Positions 45,517 through 55,344 of a DNA stretch of 64,000 nt are shown in pieces. A model generated the notes under the pieces. That model saw only the letters and a list, made by a program, of their open reading frames with translations, searched no databases and had not been told where the DNA came from. Every line of letters starts with the position of its first letter. Position 1 is the stretch's first letter. Both the position numbers and the translations under genes were made by a program. The DNA is taken from assembly GCA_900542285.1 (NCBI GenBank), contig UQNF01000005.1, positions 1 to 64,000 on the forward strand, in the 5' to 3' direction. The stretch is from an uncultured Clostridium sp. (GTDB lineage: Bacteria > Bacillota > Clostridia > Christensenellales > CAG-138).

Positions 45517-46200
45517 ATGGCTATTAGAGATGATGATAAGGTGAAGCAGCTGATTGCTTCCAACATAACCTACTACAGGAAGGAATGCCATCTGACCCAA
45601 GCGGAGCTTGCGGAAAAGATCCACTATTCGGACAAATCCGTCTCCAAATGGGAGAGAGCAGAGGGCGTTCCCGATATCTGCGTGCTCGTTGTGCTTGCAG
45701 ACCTTTTCGGAGTTACCGTGAATGATCTTCTTTCCGAAAAGCATCGGAAGAGCCGCAAGGCCGCGCCCAAGCTCAAGCACAGCATAATAACCCTGATGAG
45801 CATCAGCCTCGTTTGGCTGATCGCTGTTATCGCATTTTTCATTATCAAGCTCGCAGCACCTGAGATAGAAAGGGCTTGGCTTGCCTTTATAGTGGCAATT
45901 CCCGTTAGTTTTATCGTAGGAACGGTGCTGAGCGCTATATGGCATCCGATCCTCGTTCAATTTTTTATGCAGGCAGGCCTGATATGGGGGCTTGCGCTGT
46001 CGCTGCACCTGACCATAAATATCGAAAACATGTACCTCATTTATGTTATCGCAGCGGTGGTTCAGCTTCTGTTCATACTATGGTATTTCCTCCGAAGAAT
46101 GCCTGTGCTCTCAGTCAAGATCAAGGATGGCAAGCTTAGCATCAAGCGACCCGAAAAGGCTCAAAAGTCCGAGGACGACAGCGAACAGAATGTTGAATGA
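45517..46200 (+). CDS. XRE-family regulator with C-terminal membrane domain
   Basis: 227 residues from the ATG at 45517. An XRE helix-turn-helix (NITYYRKECHLTQAELAEKIHYSDKSVSKWERAEG) covers residues about 12-65, and GVTVNDLL ends the domain. Then follow four to five hydrophobic helices (SLVWLIAVIAFFIIKLA, IVAIPVSFIVGTVLSAIW, LYVIAAVVQLLFILWYF) and a charged tail. Membrane-bound XRE proteins often sense envelope stress or antimicrobial peptides. No ribosome site is visible and the -10 sits six bases before the ATG, so a leaderless mRNA is predicted. It is divergent to the membrane protein at 44.7 kb. Confidence 0.85.
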   Translation: MAIRDDDKVKQLIASNITYYRKECHLTQAELAEKIHYSDKSVSKWERAEGVPDICVLVVLADLFGVTVNDLLSEKHRKSRKAAPKLKHSIITLMSISLVWLIAVIAFFIIKLAAPEIERAWLAFIVAIPVSFIVGTVLSAIWHPILVQFFMQAGLIWGLALSLHLTINIENMYLIYVIAAVVQLLFILWYFLRRMPVLSVKIKDGKLSIKRPEKAQKSEDDSEQNVE

Positions 46201-46410
46201 AATGGGCGATCCTGCCTTGTCGGTTATCAGATCATGCCTTCACATATTTTTGCAGCTGCTATAAAAAACCACCCTTCCGCAATCTATCCGGTTAGAGTGG
46301 TTTTAAGTTTATATAGCTTGATATGAGCAGTGCCGAAACAGATCCGAGCCGCTTCACAGATGAATCTATCGACGGCTCATGCACAATACGCATTCAGTTA
46401 TGGACTATCC

Positions 46411-46902
46411 CTATTTTTGCATTTCATAGACCGTTACAGAAAAACTTTCATTGCCCGGCATTCTTCCCGAGATGGTTTTTCGAACAGAGAAACCCTTATG
46501 CTCGTACATGGCTCGTGCGCTTTCATTGCCGACGAGTACCTCAAGGGTTAGGGGCTTTCGGGAGCGGTCACATGCTCTGTCGACCAGTGCGCCTCCGATC
46601 CCATGTCCATGGCGAGCAGGATCAACGTACAGCCAGCCAAGTTCGCCGTCCTCATAGGCGATAAAGCCGGCGACGCTGCCGTCAAGCTCGGCAACCTCGA
46701 CCGTATAATCAAAAAGCCCTTCCCTATCCGCCGCAATCCAAAGCGGAAGGAACGCCTGCTCAAGCCCGGCATATTGCAGCTCTATCATTCTTGCTTCATC
46801 ATGTATTCTGCAAATAGCTTGCCAATCCCCTTCCTCAAACGGCCGGATAATAAGCTCTCCAGTATTCTTCTCCATATTCACTGTGTAAAAATGCGACTTC
46901 AT
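46411..46902 (-). CDS. GNAT family N-acetyltransferase
   Basis: 163 residues. GWLYVDPARHGHGIGGALVD is the acetyl-CoA binding A motif (xxGxGxA/G type), and LEVLVGNESARAMYEHKGF is the B motif. The start at 46902 is accepted although its ribosome site is weak (AGGGCGAAA). Substrate unknown. It follows the rubrerythrin gene region on the minus strand but is separated from it by the perfect terminator hairpin at 46.9 kb, so it is probably transcribed alone. Confidence 0.85.
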   Translation of the reverse strand: MKSHFYTVNMEKNTGELIIRPFEEGDWQAICRIHDEARMIELQYAGLEQAFLPLWIAADREGLFDYTVEVAELDGSVAGFIAYEDGELGWLYVDPARHGHGIGGALVDRACDRSRKPLTLEVLVGNESARAMYEHKGFSVRKTISGRMPGNESFSVTVYEMQK

Positions 46903-46922
46903 TCGAATTTCGCCCTATGCAA

Positions 46923-46950
46923 ACCAAGCACCCATGCGCATGGGTGCTTG
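46923..46950 (-). terminator. terminator after the rubrerythrin gene
   Basis: CCAAGCACCCATGC / GCATGGGTGCTTGG perfect inverted repeat, followed by TTTGC on the minus strand, 24 bases after the stop at 46974. Confidence 0.75.
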
Positions 46951-46973
46951 GATGTTATCAGGCGTGCTGACCG

Positions 46974-47630
46974 TTAATAGTTCTCTGCCCTGACTTCAAA
47001 ATAACTCTGCGGATGGTTGCAGACCGGGCAAACCTCGGGAGCCTTTACTCCAACGGCGATATGTCCGCAGTTGCGGCACTCCCAGATGGTTACGCCGCTC
47101 TTTTCAAAGACGGACATGGTCTCAACATTTGCAAGCAGCTTGCGATAGCGTTCCTCATGCTCCTTCTCGATGGCGGCGACGCCGCGGAACTGAGCAGCCA
47201 AATCATGGAATCCCTCCTCATCAGCCTCGCGAGCCATACGGTCATACATATCCGTCCATTCAAAGTTTTCGCCCTCGGCCGCATGAAGCAGATTAGCGGC
47301 GGTATCGCCTAACTCGCCAAGCGCCTTGAACCAAAGCTTTGCGTGCTCCTTTTCATTCTCAGCAGTCTTCAGGAAGAGTGCGGCAATCTGTTCATAGCCT
47401 GCCTTCTTCGCAACGGAAGCAAAATAAGTATACTTATTGCGCGCCTGGGATTCGCCTGCGAATGCTTCCCAAAGGTTCCTTTCCGTCTTGGTTCCGGCAT
47501 AGGGGTTTTTCTTTTCCTCGACGAGCTTTACAAACCTGTCGGCACCCACATGGCACTTGGGGCACTTAAAATCCGGAGTAATGGGGCCTTCATGAACATA
47601 ACCGCAAACCGTACATTTCCACTTTTCCAT
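46974..47630 (-). CDS. rubrerythrin with rubredoxin-like domains at both ends
   Basis: 218 residues. N-terminal rubredoxin-like site ([10 protein letters not shown]...[11 protein letters not shown]), a four-helix ferritin-like di-iron domain with [27 protein letters not shown] and [10 protein letters not shown], and a second Fe(Cys)4 domain at the C-terminus ([10 protein letters not shown]...[11 protein letters not shown]). Ordinary rubrerythrin has only the C-terminal rubredoxin and reverse rubrerythrin only the N-terminal one. The protein reduces hydrogen peroxide in anaerobes. ATG follows GGGAGG and the gene has its own promoter. Confidence 0.93.
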   Translation of the reverse strand: MEKWKCTVCGYVHEGPITPDFKCPKCHVGADRFVKLVEEKKNPYAGTKTERNLWEAFAGESQARNKYTYFASVAKKAGYEQIAALFLKTAENEKEHAKLWFKALGELGDTAANLLHAAEGENFEWTDMYDRMAREADEEGFHDLAAQFRGVAAIEKEHEERYRKLLANVETMSVFEKSGVTIWECRNCGHIAVGVKAPEVCPVCNHPQSYFEVRAENY

Positions 47631-47702
47631 AATAACAACCTCCCGGTAATAATTTACGAAAAGATATCGCTGTGATAAGCATATCCGCTTTCGTATGTAT
47701 TT

Positions 47703-47730
47703 ATTATATCATATTATTTCGGCTTTACAA
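47703..47730 (-). promoter_or_regulatory. rubrerythrin promoter
   Basis: Minus strand -35 TTGTAA (plus 47725-47730), 16-base spacer, -10 TATAAT (plus 47703-47708). Confidence 0.7.
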
Positions 47731-47763
47731 GCGGCAAAAGCAAAAAAATGTTTCTAAATAATG

Positions 47764-47787
47764 GAAAGCCCCTGAGCGGGGGCTTTC
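47764..47787 (-). terminator. terminator after metK
   Basis: GAAAGCCCC / GGGGCTTTC, nine perfect pairs around six bases, 20 bases after the metK stop; T-tract weak. Confidence 0.7.
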
Positions 47788-47807
47788 AAAGTTAGGCTGA
47801 TATGTCT

Positions 47808-48980
47808 TTACTTTATGAACTCCAGATCCAGCTTTTCCCAGGGGAAGCATTCATCCTCGCGTCCGAAATGGCCGTACGCGGCGGTCTTTCTGTAAATGGG
47901 CTGTCTGAGTCTTAGTCGCTCTATGATAGCGGCCGGTCTGAAATCAAAGCTCCTGACCAGCATCGCTTCAATCTCGGAATCGGGGACCGTGCCTGTACCA
48001 AAGGTATCAACGCGCACGGATACGGGCTTTGCAACGCCGATCGCATAGGCAAGCTGGAGCTCGCACTTCCTGGCATAGCCCTGGGCAACGATATTCTTTG
48101 CCGCATACCTTGCGGCATATGCTGCCGAGCGGTCAACCTTGGTGGGGTCCTTGCCGGAGAAGCTGCCGCCTCCGTGCCTTCCATAGCCTCCATAGGTATC
48201 CACGATTATCTTTCTGCCTGTAAGTCCGGAATCGCCTTGCGGACCGCCGATAACAAACCTTCCGGTTGGGTTTACAAACACCTTGGTATTCTCATCCATG
48301 AGGTTTTCCGGAATAACAGGCTTAATTACATTTTCAATGATGTCATCACGGAGCTTATCCATATCCACATCCGGATCGTGCTGTGCGGATATTACGACGG
48401 TATCGATCCTGATGGGACGATCGGATTCATCATATTCCGCGGTCACTTGGCTTTTGCCGTCGGGACGAAGATAAGGAAGCAGACCGCTCTTGCGAACCTC
48501 GGTAAGCCTCTTTGAAAGCTTATGTGCAAGGCTTATCGGAAGCGGCATACACTCCGGGGTTTCATCGCAGGCAAAGCCGAACATCATGCCCTGATCTCCT
48601 GCGCCGATATCATATGGATCGGTATCGCCATGCTTGGCTTCAAAGCTCTTGTCAACGCCCATTGCGATATCCGGGGACTGCCCATTTATCGCACTGATAA
48701 CTGCCAGTGTATGACCGTCAAAGCCGTATTCAGGCTTATCATAGCCGATATCCAGCACAACATCACGCACAAGCTTGGGAATATCAATGTAGCAATTAGT
48801 AGTAACTTCTCCCATTACCATGACCATACCGGTGGTTGCACAGCATTCGCAGGCCACGCGTGAACCGGGGTCATTGGTAAGCATTGCATCGAGGACTGCA
48901 TCGGCGATATTATCGCATACCTTGTCGGGATGTCCCTCGGTTACTGATTCGGAGGTGAACAGACGTTTGATCTTTTTCAT
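47808..48980 (-). CDS. metK: S-adenosylmethionine synthetase
   Basis: 390 residues, full length. Family blocks [35 protein letters not shown] and the phosphate-binding [20 protein letters not shown] are present. It makes S-adenosylmethionine from methionine and ATP in the cytoplasm. A SAM-I riboswitch in its leader should turn it off when SAM is abundant. ATG follows GAAAGGA. Confidence 0.98.
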   Translation of the reverse strand: MKKIKRLFTSESVTEGHPDKVCDNIADAVLDAMLTNDPGSRVACECCATTGMVMVMGEVTTNCYIDIPKLVRDVVLDIGYDKPEYGFDGHTLAVISAINGQSPDIAMGVDKSFEAKHGDTDPYDIGAGDQGMMFGFACDETPECMPLPISLAHKLSKRLTEVRKSGLLPYLRPDGKSQVTAEYDESDRPIRIDTVVISAQHDPDVDMDKLRDDIIENVIKPVIPENLMDENTKVFVNPTGRFVIGGPQGDSGLTGRKIIVDTYGGYGRHGGGSFSGKDPTKVDRSAAYAARYAAKNIVAQGYARKCELQLAYAIGVAKPVSVRVDTFGTGTVPDSEIEAMLVRSFDFRPAAIIERLRLRQPIYRKTAAYGHFGREDECFPWEKLDLEFIK

Positions 48981-49030
48981 ATTCTATCCTTTCTTCATTG
49001 GAAAGTTCGGGGTGTAAGCGGTTTTACAAG

Positions 49031-49215
49031 AAAAAAGCGGCGCCCCGATGGAGCACCGCAAAATTACTTCTTTACTGCTCTCATCTCCCGGAAAAGCTGA
49101 GGTTCATTGACCTCCTCTTTGCCGTCGGAATTAGCACCTTGCTGCCGGTCTGACCGGGGCAGGTTGCCGTGGCTTCACAGGGCCGGTCCCTCTGCCACTC
49201 TTGATAAGGCATATC
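49031..49215 (-). ncRNA. SAM-I (S-box) riboswitch with terminator
   Basis: On the minus strand the aptamer begins CTTATCAAGAGTGGCAGAGG and includes GGACCGGCCCTGTGAAGCC, CGGCAACC and GGTGCTAATTCC, the conserved S-box core. The expression platform ends with GCGG-GC / GC-CCGC followed by TTTTTTC (49031-49059). When SAM binds, the terminator forms and metK is not transcribed. Confidence 0.95.
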
Positions 49216-49229
49216 TACTTTTCGGGGAA

Positions 49230-49258
49230 ATTATAGCACAGCATTACGCATAATTCAA
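49230..49258 (-). promoter_or_regulatory. metK promoter
   Basis: Minus strand -35 TTGAAT (plus 49253-49258), 17-base spacer, -10 TATAAT (plus 49230-49235), 15 bases before the riboswitch. Confidence 0.8.
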
Positions 49259-49311
49259 TACTTGCAAGCCGGTATTTTGCTCAAAAAGCGGTTATATTTT
49301 GCCGATCTTGA

Positions 49312-50619
49312 CTAAACGAGCCTATATGCGAATATCAGCGATGCAAACAGAACAAATGCTGCCAGTATGATCGCGCATACAATAAGCCTTTGAGTCCGCG
49401 TCTTGGCGGAAGCAGCGGTCAGTATCGGAAGCGCAGGACAGATACAGACGGCATAAACCGCCATGGAAGGATCGGAGAACGCCATCGGGGTCAGCGCAAG
49501 CCAGGCAGCCATCAGCATGTTCGTTGCAGCATCAACACGCCTCGCACATAGTATAAGCAAAAGCAGTGCGATTATTTGCGCTCCTATCGCAAAGAACATC
49601 TGAAGCGATGTCGATGGTGAAGCATTCCAGCGTGTGACCGCAGCGCTCAGCCCTTCAAAAAACCAACGGAAGCCGTCAGGGTATATGAGCTTTGCCGCAG
49701 GCACCGATACCACTCCTGATGCGATAAGAGCACATGCGCCTGCCACCAGCACTGTACCTATGCAGAGCGCGGCAATGGGAGCCGCAGAGCCTCTTCTCTT
49801 TACAATAAGCTTTACCGTAAACAGAATAAACGGAACGAGAAGCACAGCGCATAGCACATTTACCGTGATCGCCGCAAGCATACAGATAAGCCCCTTCACC
49901 GGATGCGAGGTCTTCATATAGTAGATGAACATCAGCGACAGCAGCATCATTGCGGCCGTGCCTGAATTAGGCATCATGAGATACAGTATTGTCGGCGAAA
50001 TGAACAGCAGCGTCACCCCGTTCATCGATGTGCGGCGGTCGCAGTCAAGGAGAAGCACTTCATAGAGCATAACGCACACAAGCGAAACCAAAACCGAATT
50101 CACAGCGAATGCAATTACAGTCGTTACCACGCTGTTGTTAATTCCTATCAGAGCAAGCAGCTCATTCCACAGCTCCGGCACAGGAATTAACGACAACTTA
50201 TCCCAAGCGGCATTTGCATACATGCCGATCCCATACACGTTCTGCTGCATGAATATTGCGGAGTATTTGCTGAATACGGTCCCGGAGTAGCCGTTGACAG
50301 CAGTGAAGATCAAATAAACCAAAAAGATTATCAAAGGCTGCGCTATGAGTGATCGGATGAATATCGCTTTTTTCGGGTGCATATGGTATGCGGTGCGTTC
50401 GCCAATAAGCTCATCCCTGCGGTTATACATGCCTACTCGGAAGAAGTTTAGCACGTTTCGTGCGCCTCTCAGCAAAAATGCGGTAAATAGAAATACCGAA
50501 ACGGCACCGGTAATCACCGCTATGCTTCCTGCTCTCGGAGACAGCATTGCATAGCAGAGGAAAGCCGCAAAAATCACAATCGGCAGCACCCATATTATAA
50601 TCTTTTCTGCTTTTTTCAT
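49312..50619 (-). CDS. polytopic membrane protein, possibly GT-C-like, unknown function
   Basis: 435 residues from the ATG at 50619, which overlaps the preceding stop as ATGA. About ten to twelve membrane helices. Extracellular loops include GYSGTVFSKYSAIFMQQNVY and IYPDGFRWFFEGLSAAVTRW. The spread of hydrophobic helices with long outer loops resembles GT-C-type glycosyltransferases such as PIG-V/mannosyltransferase relatives, but the usual acidic motif in the first loop is not evident. The pairing with the C39-like gene upstream is tight. Function unknown. Confidence 0.7.
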   Translation of the reverse strand: MKKAEKIIIWVLPIVIFAAFLCYAMLSPRAGSIAVITGAVSVFLFTAFLLRGARNVLNFFRVGMYNRRDELIGERTAYHMHPKKAIFIRSLIAQPLIIFLVYLIFTAVNGYSGTVFSKYSAIFMQQNVYGIGMYANAAWDKLSLIPVPELWNELLALIGINNSVVTTVIAFAVNSVLVSLVCVMLYEVLLLDCDRRTSMNGVTLLFISPTILYLMMPNSGTAAMMLLSLMFIYYMKTSHPVKGLICMLAAITVNVLCAVLLVPFILFTVKLIVKRRGSAAPIAALCIGTVLVAGACALIASGVVSVPAAKLIYPDGFRWFFEGLSAAVTRWNASPSTSLQMFFAIGAQIIALLLLILCARRVDAATNMLMAAWLALTPMAFSDPSMAVYAVCICPALPILTAASAKTRTQRLIVCAIILAAFVLFASLIFAYRLV

Positions 50620-51134
50620 CTTCCCTTTCCTTTCCTCTTTACGATGCCCACCAGCCATATCGGGTACTCGTGCTTTTCTCTCATTCCGGAGATGAATTCC
50701 GTGAGATCGACATGAATGGGCCTGAACGCATAGTTATACACATCAAACAATCCGTCCTCACACCTGTGAGCCGAAATATAATGCGCCCCGATTCGCTTTT
50801 TGCTGCGCCAATAATAGAAAATCAGTACCGAGCTGCAGTTCGTCATCGCGCGTCCCCTTTTCAGGAACAGAAAACGAATGCGCAGCACGAAGTATTTTGC
50901 AAGATACAGCATGAGCGAAATCAGGTTTGTCCCAAGCTTGCCAAGGCCAATCACCATGCCAAAACGCTTTCCGATGCCCTTGACCACCTCATCAAAGCTT
51001 GTCTTGATGCCCTCGAAATTGAGTATGTTATATGCAGCGATAGCACCGCAGCCGTTATCCGAAACGTTGCCCAAAAGCCCATAGCGAGTATGCTTAAATT
51101 CATCGGTATGCTGCTTGTTTATCAGTTCATTCAT
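50616..51134 (-). CDS. C39-like papain-fold protein
   Basis: 172 residues. SDNGCGAIAAYN near residue 27 supplies a cysteine followed by a helix, and GAHYISAHRCEDGLFDVYN near 117-135 supplies a histidine and a later Asn, the order of the C39 peptidase fold. A hydrophobic stretch (LISLMLYLAKYFVLRIRFLFL) in the middle could be a membrane or amphipathic helix, which is unusual. There is no signal peptide. It is translationally coupled to the following polytopic protein (4-base overlap). Whether it is an active peptidase is unknown. Confidence 0.65.
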   Translation of the reverse strand: MNELINKQHTDEFKHTRYGLLGNVSDNGCGAIAAYNILNFEGIKTSFDEVVKGIGKRFGMVIGLGKLGTNLISLMLYLAKYFVLRIRFLFLKRGRAMTNCSSVLIFYYWRSKKRIGAHYISAHRCEDGLFDVYNYAFRPIHVDLTEFISGMREKHEYPIWLVGIVKRKGKGR

Positions 51135-51196
51135 CTATTTCTCTTCCTATATCAATGTCATTATAACATATCCAAATAGTAATTGGCAACGGCTCA

Positions 51197-54100
51197 TTAC
51201 GGCTCCGATTTATTTTCGTAAACAAAGCTCATCAGGGTGTTGATGACTGATTTTGCTGCATCAAACATCTCCTCAACGCTTTTGTTTCTGCGTTTTATGA
51301 CGATGGCCGTCTCGCTGCCTCCTATTACGGATGCGCCCTCGACAGAGGGAATATTTGTCACCAGCTTTACAGGATCGATATTGGTGCTGCTGTCGATCGA
51401 AATTCGAATTTCACCGGTTTTTACCGAAATCTTGGTAATACCCATATTCGATGCGCGCGCCTTATAGAGCGAGATGTCCAGCAGGTTCTGCACAGGCTTT
51501 GGAATATCGCCGAAGCGATCGATGAATTCATCCTGCACGTCGCTCATCTCGTCGATATTCGTGACCGAAGCTATGCGCCTGTACATCTGCATCCTTGTCT
51601 CTTCCCGGGTGATGTATTTCTTTGGAATATAGGCGTCGATCGGGATTTCCATGACGGTATCGACACTGACCTTGACAGGTTCTCCCTTGGCTTCCTTTAT
51701 TGCGGAGTCTATGAGCTTGCAGTACATCTCATAGCCCACTGCCTCCATATGACCGTGCTGCTCCGCGCCCAGAAGCTCGCCGGCGCCCCTTATCTCAAGG
51801 TCGCGCATGGCAATACGGAAGCCCGAACCGAACTGCGTGAACTGCCTTATTGCCGCAAGACGTTTGGCTGCCGTTTCTGTCAATACCTTGTCGGCTTCGA
51901 ATGTGAAGTAAGCGTAGCCAAGCCTTGATCCCCTGCCAATGCGCCCACGGAGCTGATAGAGCTGTGAAAGCCCAAAGCAGTCGGAGTTCTGCACTATGAG
52001 CGTATTTGCGTTGCGAATATCGATGCCGTTTTCTATAATCGTGCTGCAAAGGAGCACATCAAACCTATTCTCGATAAAGTCCAGCATAGTCTTTTCGAGC
52101 TGCTGCTCCGGCATCTGGCCATGGGCATAGACGACCCTTGCTTCGGGAACGAGCTTTGACAGCCTCTCTGCGAACAGGTCCATACCCTTGACATTGTTGT
52201 ATAGGTAAAACACCTGTCCTCCCCTGCCGAGCTCCTTCAATATCGCTTCACGAACAAGGCGATCGGAATACTCCGTTACATAGGTCTGTACCGGAAAGCG
52301 TTCCTGCGGTGGGGTATCAATGACGCTCATATCGCGTATTCCGCTCATGCTCATGTGAAGAGTTCGTGGGATCGGCGTTGCGGAAAGGGTCAGCACATCA
52401 ACATTTTGCTTCATGTTCTTTATCTGTTCCTTGTGGTTTACGCCAAACCGCTGTTCCTCATCTATAATCAGAAGCCCCAAGTCGTAGAATTTCACGTCCT
52501 TTGCCAACAGACTGTGGGTGCCGATTATCACATCTATCTCACCGTTTTCAAGCTTGTGCTTGATCTCCCTGCTCTCCGCCGCAGTTCTGAACCTTGAAAG
52601 AAGCTCAACACGAACCGGAAAATCGGCAAAGCGAGAAGTCAAGGTGTTATAGTGCTGCTGGGCAAGGATGGTAGTCGGGACGAGAAAAGCACATTGCTTG
52701 CCGTCCATGACGCACTTGAACGCAGCACGCAGCGCAACCTCCGTCTTTCCATAGCCGACATCGCCGCAGAGCAGCCTATCCATTATTCTATCGGACTCCA
52801 TATCCTTCTTGATCTCTTCGATAGAAGAAAGCTGATCCGGAGTTTCGTTGAACGGAAAGCTGAGCTCAAGCCTGCGCTGCCAATCGGTATCCGGTGAAAA
52901 ACGAAAGCCCTTGCGCCTTGAGCGTTCGCCGTAAAGCTTAACAAGGTCAAATGCAAGATGCTTTACGCTGTCCCGGGTCCGCGCAACGGTCTTTTGCCAT
53001 TCGGTTGAGCCGAGTTTAGACAGCTTTTGCTTTTCAACATCTCCGCCGATGTATTTCTGTACCCTGTCCAGCTGATCAGTCGGGATATAGACCTTATCGC
53101 CGCCCTGATAGCAAAGCTCGATATAATCACGGGTTTTGCCGTCCACGGTCAGGGAAGATACGCCATTGAATCTTCCTATTCCATGACGCTCATGGACTAT
53201 CAAATCTCCGGGCGAAAGCTCCGCAAGCGATAGCATGTTCTTGCTGCGCTTGGGTGCTGTCGCCTGACGGCGAAACTCTGCGCCAAACAGCTCATGCTCC
53301 GAAATCACCGCAAGCGAAAGCTCCGGGTATTCGAAGCCCATCGGTATGCTCTCTCCGATTATGCTGACTTCACGAGGGATGATCTCGCGTTCCAAATGCG
53401 GAATTATAGGAGCTTCCAGGTCCAGCTCCGCAAACAGATCCTTGACCCTCTGCGCGTGCTCGCCTGCATAGACAAGCACAGAATAATCCTTTTTCTTCCA
53501 CCCGGTTATGTCCTGCCTGAGCGCATCGTCCAGGCCCTGAACACCCAGCATATACTTTGGGATCTGCATGGTCTCAAACTTGACCACTGCGTTGGGCCTT
53601 ATCAGGTTATAGCTCCGTGAAAACGCAAACAGCATTGCGCTTCTTTTGGTATTGAGCCGCTCGATCGTATAGCTTGCGGTGTGGACAAGCCCCTCCTGAA
53701 GCGGATGCCCCTCATTCGCGGCAAGCACGTCTCCAAGCTCGTTCATAAATGAGGTGTAAACATACTTTGCGCTCTCATCGATCCTTGCAGGTTCGTCTAT
53801 AAGGATAATGCTGTTATCGGGAAGGTAATCGATAAGGCAGTATTCTTGGGGACTGAACAACGGAAGCAGCGCAAGCGCATTGTCCGGCACTCCTCCGGCC
53901 CGAAGCTTCTCGGTTTCAGGCTCATATCGCGAGTATTTTCTCAGCGCTGCAATTCCCTTCTGCCGCATATCCCGTGTCAGCGGAAGCTCAGTTGCAGGCG
54001 GTATACTGATGCTCATCACGTTTTCTATTGAACGCTGCGTGAGCGGATCATACTCCCTCATGGTATCGACTTCGTCATCAAAAAACTCGATACGAACGGG

Positions 54101-54673
54101 ATTATCGGATGTCACCGGAAATATATCTATACAGCCTCCGCGCTGGGTGACCTGTCCCCTTCCCTCGCACACTTCAACACGCTCATAGCCGGCATCGATA
54201 AAGTGCTTCAATAGGGATTTGGGTTCTATGGTCATGCCGACCCTAACGGTCCTTGAATAGCCTGCGATCGCTTCCGGCATCACCATCCGCTGCATCAGTG
54301 CCTCGATGCTTGCGACTATCACAAAGCCGCCATCTCCATTCACAAGCCTGTTGATAACCCTCATTCGCTGCATAGTAAGCTCTTGGGACTGAACAAAGCT
54401 GTGAGCGTTCAGCGGCACTTCCCTTGCAGGAAAGAGCATTGCGTCCGGATGATATGCGGACACCGCTTCCAATGTCTGCTTCGCATAGTGTGCGCTCGGC
54501 GCAACAAAGAGCGTTACACCGCTTAAGTCCGCGTGAAGCGCACTTGCAGCATGCATGCGCTGGGCTTCGCCAAGCCCGAATACGCTGACTGGGCCCTCGC
54601 CTTTCGCAAGTGCCTCTCTTAGCCGGACATAGTTCTGCGATCTGCCGAGTACCGAAAAGAGTGGGTTCTGCAT
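51197..54673 (-). CDS. mfd: transcription-repair coupling factor Mfd
   Basis: 1158 residues, normal length. N-terminal UvrB-like region (QRGGCIDIFPV), then the CarD-like RNA polymerase interaction domain (LSPGDLIVHERHGIGRFNGV) near 490. Next is the RecG-type translocase with Walker A GDVGYGKTEVALRAAF near 638, LVPTTILAQQHY, IIDEEQRFGV and LYQLRGRIGRGSRLGYAYF, followed by the C-terminal TRCF domain. It removes stalled RNA polymerase at lesions and recruits UvrA. ATG follows ATAGGAGG, ten bases after the HutD gene. Confidence 0.98.
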   Translation of the reverse strand: MQNPLFSVLGRSQNYVRLREALAKGEGPVSVFGLGEAQRMHAASALHADLSGVTLFVAPSAHYAKQTLEAVSAYHPDAMLFPAREVPLNAHSFVQSQELTMQRMRVINRLVNGDGGFVIVASIEALMQRMVMPEAIAGYSRTVRVGMTIEPKSLLKHFIDAGYERVEVCEGRGQVTQRGGCIDIFPVTSDNPVRIEFFDDEVDTMREYDPLTQRSIENVMSISIPPATELPLTRDMRQKGIAALRKYSRYEPETEKLRAGGVPDNALALLPLFSPQEYCLIDYLPDNSIILIDEPARIDESAKYVYTSFMNELGDVLAANEGHPLQEGLVHTASYTIERLNTKRSAMLFAFSRSYNLIRPNAVVKFETMQIPKYMLGVQGLDDALRQDITGWKKKDYSVLVYAGEHAQRVKDLFAELDLEAPIIPHLEREIIPREVSIIGESIPMGFEYPELSLAVISEHELFGAEFRRQATAPKRSKNMLSLAELSPGDLIVHERHGIGRFNGVSSLTVDGKTRDYIELCYQGGDKVYIPTDQLDRVQKYIGGDVEKQKLSKLGSTEWQKTVARTRDSVKHLAFDLVKLYGERSRRKGFRFSPDTDWQRRLELSFPFNETPDQLSSIEEIKKDMESDRIMDRLLCGDVGYGKTEVALRAAFKCVMDGKQCAFLVPTTILAQQHYNTLTSRFADFPVRVELLSRFRTAAESREIKHKLENGEIDVIIGTHSLLAKDVKFYDLGLLIIDEEQRFGVNHKEQIKNMKQNVDVLTLSATPIPRTLHMSMSGIRDMSVIDTPPQERFPVQTYVTEYSDRLVREAILKELGRGGQVFYLYNNVKGMDLFAERLSKLVPEARVVYAHGQMPEQQLEKTMLDFIENRFDVLLCSTIIENGIDIRNANTLIVQNSDCFGLSQLYQLRGRIGRGSRLGYAYFTFEADKVLTETAAKRLAAIRQFTQFGSGFRIAMRDLEIRGAGELLGAEQHGHMEAVGYEMYCKLIDSAIKEAKGEPVKVSVDTVMEIPIDAYIPKKYITREETRMQMYRRIASVTNIDEMSDVQDEFIDRFGDIPKPVQNLLDISLYKARASNMGITKISVKTGEIRISIDSSTNIDPVKLVTNIPSVEGASVIGGSETAIVIKRRNKSVEEMFDAAKSVINTLMSFVYENKSEP

Positions 54674-54683
54674 CCGAATCCTC

Positions 54684-55202
54684 CTATATCAGCTCCACAT
54701 AAAAAACTGCTGAAAGGGAAGCCGTTTCTTCAGTGTACTTCCCGTCCGTCATTACCGCCGCTCTTCCCTCTGACGGTGAATAGATTACGACGAATTGCTT
54801 ATCTGACAGACAAAAACTCAGCTTCTCTCCTGACGGAACAAAGCGCAGCGATCCCTTTGCCCTGCCCTTTCTGAGCATAAGGTTAAGGTCGCTTGCCCTG
54901 CCCTCGCAGTGTGTATCCGCCCCTCCGTCAAATCGATGAATGCTCGACATTGGTTTCACCCTTATGCTGTCGCCGCTATTGTGGGTGAGAAGCATTTCAC
55001 CGCTTAAGCAAGCGATGAGCCTTTCGTAATCCGGAAGCGAGGTGAAATCGGAGCTGTCAAGCTCCACCTCCGCCGTGCTGATTCTGAATAGGAAATTCCT
55101 GTCCGAATACCTTTCTCCAACGGGAAAGATGAAGATCTCCGTGGTCCTGCCTCCTGACCAGCTTGATACGGGCATGGAATCCTTGCTGATAATATTGCGC
55201 AT
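54684..55202 (-). CDS. HutD/Ves family cupin protein
   Basis: 172 residues. SWSGGRTTEIFIFPVGERY near 14 and FLFRISTAEVELDSSDFTSLPDYERLIACLSGE are the HutD/Ves signature, followed by a double-stranded beta-helix body with HRFDGGADTHCEGRASDLNLML. The family is found in histidine-utilisation loci and as Ves in cold response, but its biochemical role is unclear. Here it is placed directly before mfd, with no hut genes. ATG follows AAAGG. Confidence 0.85.
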   Translation of the reverse strand: MRNIISKDSMPVSSWSGGRTTEIFIFPVGERYSDRNFLFRISTAEVELDSSDFTSLPDYERLIACLSGEMLLTHNSGDSIRVKPMSSIHRFDGGADTHCEGRASDLNLMLRKGRAKGSLRFVPSGEKLSFCLSDKQFVVIYSPSEGRAAVMTDGKYTEETASLSAVFYVELI

Positions 55203-55344
55203 ATTGCTGCCTTTCTTCTAAACGGCTTTTGCCCGAAAGCCTTGTGCCCCCGGGTATCAAATATGTTACATGGTGATTATACCCTCAATCCGTGTGAAAT
55301 ACAAGCGTTTACACGGAATATCGAATCATCAGCCTAAAAAGGAA

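Noticed and set aside
47631..47760. PerR box before rubrerythrin
   Set aside because: AT-rich palindromic bits occur around the -10, but no TTATAAT-n-ATTATAA pattern is present.
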